Origin: Alteribacter natronophilus
GTDB taxonomy: Bacteria; Bacillota; Bacilli; Bacillales; Salisediminibacteriaceae
Length of the DNA: 64,000 nt
NCBI RefSeq assembly: GCF_006007885.1
Contig: NZ_VCRO01000001.1
Location: forward strand, 1,358,035 to 1,422,034
Direction: 5' to 3'
Numbering within the stretch: the first letter of the stretch is position 1; each line of letters starts with the position of its first letter. The notes below the pieces were generated by a model. That model searched no databases, had not been told where the DNA came from, and saw only the letters and a program-made list of their open reading frames with translations. The translations under genes and the position numbers were made by a program. Below are positions 35,678 to 44,392 of this stretch, one piece after another.

Positions 35678-35767
35678 CTAGTACCAGCAGGAGCATCCAA
35701 CGATAACAAGAAGAACGAACAAAACGACGATTAACGCAAATCCCTGATTGTATCCGTCTTTAGACAC
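35678..35767 (-). CDS. YjcZ-family sporulation microprotein, copy 1
   Basis: A 29-codon frame starts at GTG 35767 after GGAGGGG. The product begins SKDGYNQGFALIVV, has the hydrophobic stretch typical of YjcZ-family peptides and ends IVGCSCWY. YjcZ-type proteins are tiny membrane-associated products common in spore formers, some of them SigK-dependent. It is too short for ordinary gene callers. Confidence 0.85.
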   Translation of the reverse strand: MSKDGYNQGFALIVVLFVLLVIVGCSCWY

Positions 35768-35810
35768 AAGCGTCCCCTCCTTCCTCTTGTGCTTTATACA
35801 CTATCACCGT

Positions 35811-35897
35811 CTAATAACCCCAGACCGCTCCGATAATCACCAGCAGAATAAACAGCACCACGAGCAATACAAATCCACTATCATAGGAATAAGACAT
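35811..35897 (-). CDS. YjcZ-family sporulation microprotein, copy 2
   Basis: A 28-codon frame starts at ATG 35897 after GGAGGGTACC. It begins MSYSYDSGFVLLVVLFILL and ends IIGAVWGY, the YjcZ pattern. A longer in-frame extension to 36068 has no family support. It lies 43 bp upstream of copy 1, on the same strand. Confidence 0.85.
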   Translation of the reverse strand: MSYSYDSGFVLLVVLFILLVIIGAVWGY

Positions 35898-36120
35898 GGT
35901 ACCCTCCTTTTCATCGTTCCATACATAGTATTGAAACGCCCGATCATTGTGTGGACGTTTGTCACGAGTTGGATATATAATTTCTCCTGCCCGGGACGGC
36001 TGTACAGTCGACTGCGGACAGGACGGGCCTGGACAGGTGCCTTTCCACAATAACGGTGAACCTCTCATTTTACGGGGGTTCTGTCATCCTCTCCCGGCAC
36101 ATCCGCCTCCACTACAGGCG

Positions 36121-36149
36121 TTCCCATCCTCCTGCCATTATGCTATAGT
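36121..36149 (+). promoter_or_regulatory. Probable promoter of prsA
   Basis: TTCCCA and TATAGT are 17 bp apart; TGC directly before the -10 makes it an extended -10 promoter. It lies about 50 bp before the prsA start. Confidence 0.5.
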
Positions 36150-36196
36150 TATAGCAAAACAACTTTGGGGACGAAGACAAAAGGGAGATGGACAGA

Positions 36197-37135
36197 GTGA
36201 AGATGAAGTGGGTTCTGTTAGTATCCGCGGCAACACTGACCCTATCTGCATGCTCAGACGATGATCATACGGCTGAAGAACAGACGGCAGACAACGGGGA
36301 CGACACAGAAGCAGAAGCTCAGGATTATAATGAAGACAGCGGCGAACAGATTATCGTGGAAACTAGTGCCGGTAACATTACAGAAGAAGAGTTTTTCAAC
36401 CGCCTCATAGAGTTAAATGGTGAAGCCGTACTCCGGGATATGATTGAGGAGAAAATCATGCAGAACCAGGCAGACGAGCTTGGTATTGATGAAGAAGATA
36501 TTGAAGAAGAAATCAGCGAGCTTCGTGAAACACTTGGTGCCGAATCAGACGAGCAGTTCCAGCAGGCACTCCAGATGCAGGGAATCGGAAATGAAGAAGA
36601 TCTTCGCTCCCTCGTTGTGCACCACCTTGTTCTTCAGCGTCTGACTGGTGACGAGGGCGATATTGAGGACGAAACCGTCCGTGAAGAATACGACCGCGGC
36701 GAAGAAGTGGAAGCACGGCATATCCTTGTGGATGACGAAGAACTGGCAGAGGAACTTTACGAACGCCTGATGGATGGTGAGGATTTTGCTGAACTTGCAG
36801 GTCAGTATTCTACAGATCCCGGCTCCCGGGCTGACGGAGGAAGCCTTGGCTTTTTCCGCCGGGGAACGATGGTTCCTCCATTTGATGCCGCAGCCTTTGC
36901 TCTTGATGATGATGAAATCAGTGAGCCGGTCCGTTCCGACTTCGGATACCACATTATCCAGGTAACTGACCGGAATCTGTATGAAGACTCCTTCGAGGAA
37001 GTTGAGGACCAGCTCAGAAATGTGATCTTCCAGCGCAAAATGGCAAAAATGAGCCAGCGTCAGCAGGAGCTGTTCGATGAAGTGGACGTTGAAGTAGTGG
37101 ATGACCGTTTTGAAGGCCTCCTTGACGATGAATAA
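36197..37135 (+). CDS. prsA: PrsA, extracytoplasmic foldase lipoprotein
   Basis: The 312-residue protein has a lipoprotein signal with lipobox LSAC (Cys about 19), an N-terminal chaperone domain and a parvulin rotamase domain (about 175-270: [41 protein letters not shown]). It assists folding of secreted proteins at the outer face of the membrane. The mature part is extremely rich in Asp and Glu, more so than B. subtilis PrsA (292), in keeping with a saline or alkaline niche. The GTG at 36197 is 10 nt after AAAGGGAG; ATG at 36203 is an alternative. Synteny with hpr and yhaL supports the name. Confidence 0.93.
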   Translation: MKMKWVLLVSAATLTLSACSDDDHTAEEQTADNGDDTEAEAQDYNEDSGEQIIVETSAGNITEEEFFNRLIELNGEAVLRDMIEEKIMQNQADELGIDEEDIEEEISELRETLGAESDEQFQQALQMQGIGNEEDLRSLVVHHLVLQRLTGDEGDIEDETVREEYDRGEEVEARHILVDDEELAEELYERLMDGEDFAELAGQYSTDPGSRADGGSLGFFRRGTMVPPFDAAAFALDDDEISEPVRSDFGYHIIQVTDRNLYEDSFEEVEDQLRNVIFQRKMAKMSQRQQELFDEVDVEVVDDRFEGLLDDE

Positions 37136-37145
37136 TTAAAATACC

Positions 37146-37184
37146 AAAGCCTTCCGCCAAATCTGGACGGGAGGCTTTCTATTT
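37146..37184 (+). terminator. Terminator of prsA
   Basis: AAAGCCTTCCGCC/GGACGGGAGGCTTT with an AAATCT loop, then CTATTTCC. Confidence 0.8.
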
Positions 37185-37233
37185 CCGTTTATGATCCGCT
37201 GTTATCTTCCCCAGTCTTTCAAACATAGCCCGG

Positions 37234-37265
37234 AAAAAAAGGAACCGCAGTCAAACCGCGATTCC
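37234..37265 (-). terminator. Terminator of the mal operon (malP end)
   Basis: GGAATCGCGGTT/ACTGCGGTTCC followed by TTTTTTTCC on the minus strand, 20 bp past the malP stop. Confidence 0.85.
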
Positions 37266-37284
37266 CCGGATCCCTTTTGATTGA

Positions 37285-38862
37285 TCAGGCACTTTCCTTC
37301 AGAATATCATTGATTTCATTTTTATAAAGATCAGACCTTCCTCCAAAAACAGCCTGAATGTTTTTATTGTATTTCATCACACCTGCAGCCCCGAGGCTCT
37401 TCAATTCATTCTCGTCAATCTTCGCTGCGTCATGGACCGTTACGCGAAGCCGGGTAAAGCAGGCATCCACATGCTCAATATTTTCACGTCCGCCCAGTGC
37501 GGCAAGTATAAGGTGCGCTTTGTCACGGTAATCATCTTTCTTTTTTACGGTCTCTGCAGCAGGACTGCCCTGCCCGTTTTCTTTTTTCTTTTCATTGTAA
37601 TCCTTGCGTGTATAAAGTTTCGCTTCCTGTCCGGCCCGGCCGGGAGTGGCCAGATTCCATTTTCTGATGGCAAAGGAGAAGACATAGTAATAGACCACAA
37701 AGAACACTGCACCCATTACAATATTCATCCACCAGTTCGGTGTTCCGGGCAGGGCATTTACAAGAACAAAATCAATCAGCCCCGAACCTCCGGCCCAACC
37801 GAGCTGAACGTTGAGCATATAGGCAATCGCAAAACTGAAGCCGGTGATGATGGCGTGCAGGACAAACAGAAGCGGTGCTACAAACAGGAACGTGAACTCA
37901 ATGGGCTCTGTGATGCCTGTAAGAAATGCGGTACCTGCAGCAGCAAGCAGCATTCCTTTCACGACCGGACGGTTATTTTTATCAGCTGAACGGTACATAG
38001 CAAGCGCAGCTCCCAGAAGGCCAAACATAACGATTGGAAATTTTCCGGCCATAAATCTCCCTGCCGTTACTTCCTCCCCTGCGGCGATCTGAGCCAGAAA
38101 GATGTACTGGTCACCTGAAACAAAACTTCCGGCCACCTGGGCAGTGCCTCCCAGCTGTGTCCAGAGAAAAGGCGCGTACCAGATATGATGAAGTCCAGTT
38201 GGTATAAGCACCCGCTCGAGAAATCCGTAAAGACCGATGTATGCGGGGTTTGTCGCATCCGAGGCAATGACATTCGCAACGGCATTAATTCCTGTCTGAA
38301 TTGGCGGCCAGACTATCATTACTGCAAAAGCAAGAAGAATGGACATAAAGACCATAACGATTCCGACCGAGCGGTCCCCGGCAAAAAAACCGAGCACTTC
38401 AGGCGGTTGAAATCGTTTAAACTTGGTATAAACCCAGACAGCCAGCAGTCCGACTACAATTCCGCCAAGGACACCTGTCTCAAGTGAGGCAATCCCCAGC
38501 GTCATCCCGTACTCCCCGGCTTCTCCCGCCATTTCAGGGGTAATATTCAGCGCAAGGGAAATGGTAGTGTTCATAATAATATATCCGAGAAGAGCTGCCA
38601 GTGCTGCAATCCCCGAACCACCTGTAAGGCCAATGGCCACCCCTACCGCAAATATTATCGGCAGATTCTCAAAGATACTGAGTCCGATTGCAGTCATCCC
38701 CGAGCTTACGGCCTGCATTGAATCCGTTTGCAAAAACGTTAAATAATCGGCAAGCGGCCCGTTCATAGCCGCCCCGATGCCAAGCAGAATCCCTGCAGCC
38801 GGGAGCAGAGCTACCGGGACCATTAATGATTTTCCGAATTTCTGCAGGCTTGCAAAATTCAT
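37285..38862 (-). CDS. malP: PTS maltose/alpha-glucoside transporter EIICB (MalP-like)
   Basis: The 525-residue protein has an EIIC domain of the glucose superfamily (about 1-420: QKFGKSLMVPVALLPAAG, GLHHIWYAPF, GITEPIEFTFLF) and an EIIB domain at the C-terminus (about 447-520) with the phosphorylated Cys in HVDACFTRLRV. No EIIA is attached, so an EIIA from elsewhere must serve it. It imports and phosphorylates the disaccharide that MalA then cleaves. ATG at 38862 follows GGAGGAGG; the longer frame to 39078 crosses a repeat and is not used. The gene lies 305 bp downstream of malA. Confidence 0.88.
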   Translation of the reverse strand: MNFASLQKFGKSLMVPVALLPAAGILLGIGAAMNGPLADYLTFLQTDSMQAVSSGMTAIGLSIFENLPIIFAVGVAIGLTGGSGIAALAALLGYIIMNTTISLALNITPEMAGEAGEYGMTLGIASLETGVLGGIVVGLLAVWVYTKFKRFQPPEVLGFFAGDRSVGIVMVFMSILLAFAVMIVWPPIQTGINAVANVIASDATNPAYIGLYGFLERVLIPTGLHHIWYAPFLWTQLGGTAQVAGSFVSGDQYIFLAQIAAGEEVTAGRFMAGKFPIVMFGLLGAALAMYRSADKNNRPVVKGMLLAAAGTAFLTGITEPIEFTFLFVAPLLFVLHAIITGFSFAIAYMLNVQLGWAGGSGLIDFVLVNALPGTPNWWMNIVMGAVFFVVYYYVFSFAIRKWNLATPGRAGQEAKLYTRKDYNEKKKENGQGSPAAETVKKKDDYRDKAHLILAALGGRENIEHVDACFTRLRVTVHDAAKIDENELKSLGAAGVMKYNKNIQAVFGGRSDLYKNEINDILKESA

Positions 38863-38907
38863 GTTTCTTCCTCCTCCAGGAATCGTAATAAAAGTAAGTA
38901 ATCCACA

Positions 38908-39036
38908 GGCTGGGACAAAAGTGTTTTCAGGGGATCCGAACAGTCGATATGCGGCGAAAGTCAATCGCTGCTGAGATATAAGCCTGTCAGCTTTTTGTTC
39001 GGATTTCCATCTGAAAACTTCACTTAAGTCCCACCC
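38908..39036. repeat. Intergenic repeat family A, copy 2 (short form)
   Basis: It begins GGCTGGGACAAAAGTGTTTT and ends AACTTCACTTAAGTCCCACC. The middle keeps GATCCGAACAGTCGATATGC and AGCTTTTTGTTCGGATTTCC but lacks the GC-rich core. It lies between malA and malP. Confidence 0.8.
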
Positions 39037-39066
39037 CCGTTTCAATATGAGCTGTAAAGGACAAAG

Positions 39067-39161
39067 GCCGCGGGACACCGCGGAAGAAACGGGTCCCCCG
39101 CTGCCATACGCGCGGAGGCTCTTCCCCCGGCCGCGGCAATCGAACCGGCAGGAGTCTGCGG
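39067..39161. repeat. Possible degenerate repeat core
   Basis: The GC-rich stretch contains GCGCGGAGGCTCTTCCCCCG, GCCGCGGCAATCG and GGCAGGAGTCTGCGG, in the order of fragments of the shared repeat core but strongly diverged. No terminal inverted repeats are visible. It fills the space between repeat A copy 2 and malA. Confidence 0.35.
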
Positions 39162-39167
39162 TACCTT

Positions 39168-40499
39168 TTATTTCACTGTAAATTCAGGCCAGAATTCTTT
39201 GTTTTCCTCAATGAGATCATCGAGAATTTTACGGGCACGAGGTGCGTCCACTACCGTACGGTTCAGCGTAAGAGCCTGAAGCAGTTTCCGGTAGTCTTTT
39301 TCGTACCACGCATCTACTACAAGTTTCTCAAACGCAAGCTGCCCTTCGATCAGACCTTTTTCAAATGTCGGGATATCTCCAACGGCGAAAGCTTTCGGTC
39401 CCCGGGACGTGAGGGCCGCGGGTACTTCCACCATTGCATCATCCTGAAGGTTGGAGATAATTCCGTTGTTCTCCACAATGACAATAAACGTATCTCCCAG
39501 GTTATAGGCCAGTGAAGCTGCGACGCGAATCATGTAGCATCCGTGGATGTCGACTTCCAGTTCTGCATTCTCTGTTGTTCCTTCTGCGATCAGCTGCTCA
39601 CACAAGTCATTAACCCGTTTCTGCCTTCCGTTAATGACCTGACGTGCCCGCGTGTTATCCACATCTTCCTTTTCCACCATCTGTGAAGGATACAGATAGT
39701 ACTGCAGATAGGTGTTCGGAAGGTAGTCGGGAAAATCATTAAGCATCGTTTCCACCTGTTTAAACGTCTTAATCCATGAAGGATCATTCACAATTTCAGA
39801 ATCTTCCGGAAGGAATCCATCGTCCAGAATTGCACGTTTAATATCATCGGTGAGACGGTTTCCTTCTTTATCGTAAATATTGGTAAACCAGCCGAAATGG
39901 TTGAGCCCGAAGTATTCCGGCACAAGATCCCAGATTTCTTTTCCGAGAATTTTTGCGTAGCTGACCATAATTGCTGCCGGCATATCACATATATTCAGAA
40001 TCTTTTCGTCGTCCGGGAACTCGCGGCGAAGAGCCTCTGCCACAATGGCTGCCGGATTTGTGTAGTTCAGGATCCATGCTTCCGGTGAATACTCACGGAC
40101 GTCGTTTACCACTTCAATCATGTCTCCGATCGAACGAAGTCCGTATGCCATCCCCCCCGGACCACAGGTTTCCTGACCGACTGCGCCGTGACGAAGTGGA
40201 ATCTGTTCATCCTTCTCCCGCATGGCCAGTCCGCCTGTACGAATCTGTACGAATGCAAAGTCCACATTTGTGAATGCTTCTTTCTTATCTGTTGTGTACG
40301 TGAAGGCTTCCAGTTCCGGGTACTTGTCCTTCAGAATCACCTCGGCTGCTTTTGCGATCTTTTCCTGCCGTTCAGCATTTGTATCATAAAACGTAATGGA
40401 TTTAAGTGGAAAATGCTTTTTTTCCTCGATGAGGCTCATAATCATTCCAATTGTGTAGGTACTTCCTCCGCCCACAACAACAAGGTTTTGTTTTTTCAT
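39168..40499 (-). CDS. malA: 6-phospho-alpha-glucosidase, glycoside hydrolase family 4 (MalA)
   Basis: The 443-residue GH4 enzyme begins with the NAD-binding GGGSTYT (10-16). Metal and catalytic residues are in ICDMP (Cys171, Asp172) and LNHFGW (His201), numbering close to that of B. subtilis GlvA/MalA. It needs NAD+ and Mn2+ and cleaves maltose-6-phosphate and related phosphorylated alpha-glucosides in the cytoplasm. It is the first gene of malA-malP and divergent from malR. ATG at 40499 follows GGAGGG. Its promoter is described separately. Confidence 0.93.
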   Translation of the reverse strand: MKKQNLVVVGGGSTYTIGMIMSLIEEKKHFPLKSITFYDTNAERQEKIAKAAEVILKDKYPELEAFTYTTDKKEAFTNVDFAFVQIRTGGLAMREKDEQIPLRHGAVGQETCGPGGMAYGLRSIGDMIEVVNDVREYSPEAWILNYTNPAAIVAEALRREFPDDEKILNICDMPAAIMVSYAKILGKEIWDLVPEYFGLNHFGWFTNIYDKEGNRLTDDIKRAILDDGFLPEDSEIVNDPSWIKTFKQVETMLNDFPDYLPNTYLQYYLYPSQMVEKEDVDNTRARQVINGRQKRVNDLCEQLIAEGTTENAELEVDIHGCYMIRVAASLAYNLGDTFIVIVENNGIISNLQDDAMVEVPAALTSRGPKAFAVGDIPTFEKGLIEGQLAFEKLVVDAWYEKDYRKLLQALTLNRTVVDAPRARKILDDLIEENKEFWPEFTVK

Positions 40500-40560
40500 G
40501 ATGATTCCCTCCATGCAGCGATTATTTGTATTTAAATTGTATTAATTAATTTCTAAAACA

Positions 40561-40600
40561 AATATAATACATTTCAATGAAAGCGTCAACAAAATGTATT
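40561..40600 (-). promoter_or_regulatory. malA promoter with cre and candidate MalR operator
   Basis: On the minus strand TTGACG (40589-40584) and TATATT (40566-40561) are 17 bp apart, a good SigA promoter. ATGAAAGCGTCAACA at 40577-40591 (plus strand) fits the CcpA cre consensus with one mismatch and covers the -35. AATACATTT (40566-40574) and AAATGTATT (40592-40600) are perfect inverted arms around it, a candidate operator for the adjacent GntR-type MalR. Confidence 0.7.
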
Positions 40601-40662
40601 TGATTATTTTATTTTTCTGACGTATTCTAGGATTAGCCACTTTACTATGAGGGGGAATTCGC

Positions 40663-41376
40663 ATGAGTTCACCGCGGTACAGACAGATTGCCGGCCGGAT
40701 GAAAGAGGAAATACACAAAAAAAACTGGCCTCCGGAAGAAGCCATTCCAACGGAAGCCAGGCTGTGTGAAATGTTTGAAGCCAGCCGGGTTACAGTACGG
40801 CAGGCTATTCAGGTTCTTGTTCAGGAGGGCCTTCTCTACAAGATTCAAGGCAGCGGTACATATGTAAAAGGAAGCAAAGTAGAGCACAATATTTATTCAC
40901 TGCGGAGCTTCACGGAGGAGATGGAAGCACTTGATAAAGAAATTGCAAGTGAAGTGACCGATTTCAGGCTTGTGATTCCGGAGGAGCACATCCGGGCCAT
41001 TCTTGAAATGGAGGAAGGGGAAAAAGCCTTTTTTGTAAGAAGACAGCGCATTGTCGATGGTACGCCTTTTGTTCTGGAGGATACCTGGCTCCCAGTCCGG
41101 CTGTTTCCCGATCTGAGCTACGAAACGATGCAGGGGTCCAAATACGAATATATTGAGAATAAAAAAAATAAGACCATCAAGGATAGTTATCAGGAAGTTG
41201 TGCCCATCCTCCCGGAACCCGATATACAGGAAATGCTCGCTCTGGATGAAGTCATTCCTATTCTGAAGGTACAGCTGTATTCAAAGTTTACAGACGGATC
41301 CATTTTTGAATACAGTGAACTGTACTTCAAGAGTGATGAATACAAATTCACTATCGTTGCCAGCCGGGAAAGATGA
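40663..41376 (+). CDS. malR: GntR/UTRA-family regulator of the mal cluster
   Basis: The 237-residue protein has a winged helix (about 5-70: IPTEARLCEMFEASRVTVRQ, GLLYKIQGSGTYV) and a UTRA effector domain (about 90-232) of the HutC/TreR kind. It is divergent from malA and probably senses a phosphorylated sugar. In B. subtilis the malA-malP regulator is of the RpiR type, so the symbol denotes only position and role. ATG at 40663 follows GAGGGGG. Confidence 0.85.
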   Translation: MSSPRYRQIAGRMKEEIHKKNWPPEEAIPTEARLCEMFEASRVTVRQAIQVLVQEGLLYKIQGSGTYVKGSKVEHNIYSLRSFTEEMEALDKEIASEVTDFRLVIPEEHIRAILEMEEGEKAFFVRRQRIVDGTPFVLEDTWLPVRLFPDLSYETMQGSKYEYIENKKNKTIKDSYQEVVPILPEPDIQEMLALDEVIPILKVQLYSKFTDGSIFEYSELYFKSDEYKFTIVASRER

Positions 41377-41474
41377 CATAATTCCACACTTGCCCAGTAG
41401 CCGTTTTATGGAGTCGTACATACTTATGTAATGGGTATACCCAATACATTTATTTTGAGAAAGGATGACTTCGT

Positions 41475-41561
41475 ATGTCCGGTGGCTACAATTCAGGCTT
41501 TGCTCTTCTTGTTGTTCTTTTTGTTCTTCTGGTGATCATAGGCTGTGCCTGCGCCTACTAA
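41475..41561 (+). CDS. YjcZ-family sporulation microprotein, copy 3
   Basis: A 28-codon frame with MSGGYNSGFALLVVLFVLL and an IIGCACAY end. A GAAAGGATG site lies before the ATG and a strong terminator follows 12 bp after the stop, so this is a self-contained unit. It is 5.6 kb from the other two copies and on the opposite strand. Confidence 0.88.
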   Translation: MSGGYNSGFALLVVLFVLLVIIGCACAY

Positions 41562-41573
41562 AACCTGATGCAC

Positions 41574-41608
41574 AAACCCGAAGCGAGGGGCTTCGGGTTT
41601 GTTTTTTT
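41574..41608 (+). terminator. Terminator after YjcZ copy 3
   Basis: AAACCCGAAG/CTTCGGGTTT with a short loop, followed by GTTTTTTT. It abuts the stop of the convergent yhaL. Confidence 0.95.
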
Positions 41609-41879
41609 AGGCCTGGGAATCCCTCCGGGCACGCCGGTCTCTCACCTTTTTCATGATTACTTCACCTTCCTGTTCAATAAGGGCCTGTTCCTTTCTGCGG
41701 TCGTCGGTGAAGGCCTGTACCACTTTATAGGCACAGAACAGAATCCCTGCGTAGATAAAATAAACCCACCCGGGTACATGAAGAATAAACTGCCCGGCTG
41801 CTGTCATGGAAAATAGCCGGATGGTAAACGCTGTAAATATAACACCAGCAATGATTGCAGCTATTTTTATGCGGTTCAA
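41607..41879 (-). CDS. yhaL: YhaL-like sporulation membrane protein
   Basis: The 90-residue protein has one or two hydrophobic segments (about 5-20 and 35-52) and a charged C-terminus. The stretch PGWVYFIYAGILFCAYKVV, then EQEGEVIMKKV, resembles YhaL of B. subtilis (about 70 residues). The start is a TTG at 41879 with a GAGG-rich leader; an internal ATG would give a 66-residue form closer to the B. subtilis length but has no ribosome site. Located between prsA and yhaM as in B. subtilis. Function unknown, sporulation-linked by family. Confidence 0.75.
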   Translation of the reverse strand: MNRIKIAAIIAGVIFTAFTIRLFSMTAAGQFILHVPGWVYFIYAGILFCAYKVVQAFTDDRRKEQALIEQEGEVIMKKVRDRRARRDSQA

Positions 41880-42018
41880 ACCTCTATCATCCTCTCTTGT
41901 GAACTGGATACACTAATAGACTATGGCCACTTTATGAAAAATATGATCGTTTGTGTTTCCAAATGACCGTATTTGGGAATAGCCTACTAACGTCAATTAT
42001 CATATCGGAGGGTATACC

Positions 42019-42354
42019 ATGAGGAAAGAAAAACTATCAGAATTCACATACGGCCAGTTTCAGGAGGAACTGATTCGCCTGACCATGCAGCGCCTCGAAG
42101 AAAAGCGGGACAATTCTCCCCTCGTATACTTCCCAATTGTCCACGAAAAAGTCGAGACATTCCTGATCGCCTACTGGCAGCAGGCCTGGGGCGACTGCCG
42201 CGAAATGACTTGGGACGAATGGTTTGATTCGGACTGTTATGGATGGTTTGAAGACGAAGTGATTAAGGACGTGCTCCAGGAAGCCGTAATAGTTGATCAG
42301 TCTCCGCCACTTCAGGAGATCAGTCCCACGAGCCTTATGAAGGAAGAAAGTTAA
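42019..42354 (+). CDS. Hypothetical acidic 111-residue protein
   Basis: ATG at 42019 follows CGGAGGG. The product is soluble, acidic and aromatic-rich (TWDEWFDSDCYGWFEDEVI), with a helical N-terminus (FQEELIRLTMQRLEEKRD). I do not recognise a family. It is followed directly by the second tandem array. The good ribosome site and codon use suggest a real gene. Confidence 0.7.
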   Translation: MRKEKLSEFTYGQFQEELIRLTMQRLEEKRDNSPLVYFPIVHEKVETFLIAYWQQAWGDCREMTWDEWFDSDCYGWFEDEVIKDVLQEAVIVDQSPPLQEISPTSLMKEES

Positions 42355-42499
42355 AACATTGCCGGCCGGTTCACCGCAACAAAAGAAGACCCATAGCAGC
42401 AGACCGGACGGGCCAGAGGCACGTTCGATTTGCTGTGTCTTAATATGGAGCAGAGTGCCTGATGGTCTATAATTAATCGCAGGCTATTTGATTTGGGAT

Positions 42500-43178
42500 A
42501 TTTATGGGCTCTTCTATTTACCCTGTAATCAGAGTGCGCCGGTTTTTACATGCTTATGAGCTCCTTTATTCACCCTGTAATCATTGACCGCCGATTTTCA
42601 CATCCTTATAAGCTCCTTTATTCACCCTGTAATCATTGACCGCCGATTTTGCCTTACTTATATTCCTCTCTAATTACCTGTAATCACCGACCGCCGGTTT
42701 TTACATGCTTATGAGCTCCTTTATTCACCCTGTAATCATTGACCACCGGTTTTCACATCCTTATAAGCTCCTTTATTCACCCTGTAATCATTGACCACCG
42801 ATTTTGCCTTACTTATATTCCTCTCTAATTACCTGTAATCATCGATCGCCGGTTTTCACATACTTATAAGCTCCTTTATTTACCCTGTAATCACCGATCC
42901 CCGGTTTTTCACATACTTATGAGCTCCTTTATCTACCCTGTAATCATCGACCGCCGGTTTTTACATGCTTATGAACTCCTTTATTCACCCTCTAACCACC
43001 AACCACCGATTTTGCCTTACTTATATTCCTCTCTAATTACCTGTAATCATCGATCGCCGGTTTTCACATACTTATAAGCTCCTTTATTTACCCTGTAATC
43101 ACCGACCGCCGGTTTTCACATACTTATGAGCTCCTCTATTCACCCTCTAACCACCAACCACCGGATTTGCCTTACTTT
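42500..43178. repeat. Imperfect tandem array of about 52-bp units
   Basis: About thirteen units, marked by CTGTAATCA or variants near 42532, 42575, 42627, 42678, 42730, 42782, 42833, 42885, 42938, 42990, 43041, 43093 and 43145. A typical unit has TTATAAGCTCCTTTATTCAC, CCTGTAATCATTGACCGCCG and a TTTTCACATAC end. A variant unit with TTGCCTTACTTATATTCCTC recurs every few units, giving a higher-order period of about 155-210 bp. No open frame of interest. The rest of 42355-43345 has no gene I can support. Confidence 0.9.
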
Positions 43179-43345
43179 TAAGCTCTTCAAATGATAACTC
43201 ATCCCAATTAATCGAATATTTCCTCTCCATCTGCCTTTCCGTAACCTGACAGGCAGTACTTTCAACCTCTGATTCAGACCAAAATAAAAAAGCCCCGCCA
43301 CCCCGGTCCCAGCAGGACAGGTGACAGGACTCTTCCAGACTATCA

Positions 43346-44305
43346 TTACAGATCCAGAGGCTTTTCGTGAAAGGAAGGTTTGTAGAAAGACCGGTTATCC
43401 ATCGGAAATACACGGTCACTGAATCCGCCCGGCTCAACGCCGTCAAGGGCCCGATCCATCATGTTCATTTTCGCATCGAGGTTATCGATGTGGTGAAGTA
43501 TCTCCGCTTCACGAATCATAGGGGATTTCGGACTCCCCCACTCCCCTTTTCCATGGTGACTCAGAACGATGTGCTGCAGCGCCATCACTTCATCTCCCTC
43601 GATCTCAAGTTCTTTGGCGGCTTCACCAATTTCATTCACAATGATCGAAATATGGCCCAGAAGCTTTCCTTCCACCGTGTATTCCGGCGCAACCGGTCCG
43701 CTCAGTTCATGGACTTTTCCAAGATCGTGAAGAATCACACCGGCATAAAGAAGGTCTTTATCCAGGGTCGGGTACAGTGCGGATACCGAGCGTGCAAGGT
43801 CGAGCATACAGATAACGTGGTAAGCAAGCCCCGACACATACTCATGATGGTTTCTCGTAGCGGCTGGAGCTTCCATGAAAGCTTTCTGATGTTTTTTCAA
43901 AAGGTGGCGGGTAATCCGCTGCACCTTCGGATTAGTCATTTCAAACAAGTACTGATTGATTCTTTCCAGCATTTCGTTCGGCGGCAGCGGAGCAGACTGG
44001 AGAAAGTCTCCTGCCGTAACCTGATCCATTTCGGAAGTAGGCCTGATGCTTTTAATTTTGAGCTGACGATTCCCTCTGTATTCATTTACTTCACCGTGAA
44101 TATGTACGATGGTTTTGTTTACAAACAGCTCCTCGTCTTCAGGGGAACAGCCCCAGAGCTTGGCTTCAATTTCCCCGGTCTGGTCAGTGAGCATCAGGGT
44201 CAGAAATGGCTTTCCGTTGCTTGCCATTCCTTTCTTTGCCCCTTTGATCAGCAGGTAAGACTCGACTGCATCCCCTACTTTATGATGCCTGATGCCTTTT
44301 TTCAT
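43346..44305 (-). CDS. yhaM: YhaM, 3'-5' exoribonuclease
   Basis: The 319-residue protein starts [20 protein letters not shown]. It has an N-terminal OB-fold nucleic-acid-binding domain (about 10-100, [14 protein letters not shown]) and an HD phosphohydrolase domain (about 155-300) with HDLGK and the following His residues ([10 protein letters not shown]). B. subtilis YhaM (314) trims RNA 3' ends. ATG at 44305 after GGGAGGAG gives the conserved start; the longer frame to 44368 is not needed. Confidence 0.95.
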   Translation of the reverse strand: MKKGIRHHKVGDAVESYLLIKGAKKGMASNGKPFLTLMLTDQTGEIEAKLWGCSPEDEELFVNKTIVHIHGEVNEYRGNRQLKIKSIRPTSEMDQVTAGDFLQSAPLPPNEMLERINQYLFEMTNPKVQRITRHLLKKHQKAFMEAPAATRNHHEYVSGLAYHVICMLDLARSVSALYPTLDKDLLYAGVILHDLGKVHELSGPVAPEYTVEGKLLGHISIIVNEIGEAAKELEIEGDEVMALQHIVLSHHGKGEWGSPKSPMIREAEILHHIDNLDAKMNMMDRALDGVEPGGFSDRVFPMDNRSFYKPSFHEKPLDL

Positions 44306-44392
44306 CGTCTCCTCCCTCATTTCTGCGGCCTCGGGGGCCTTTTTCTGACTAGTATAGCACAAGTGCATTTAACGCTGGTTTCTCCCATCCTT

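Noticed and set aside
43147-43446. Minus-strand frame beyond yhaM ending in ELSFEELKSKANPVVGG
   Set aside because: It overlaps yhaM and runs into the tandem array; the ribosome site before the internal Met is too close, and no family likeness was seen.
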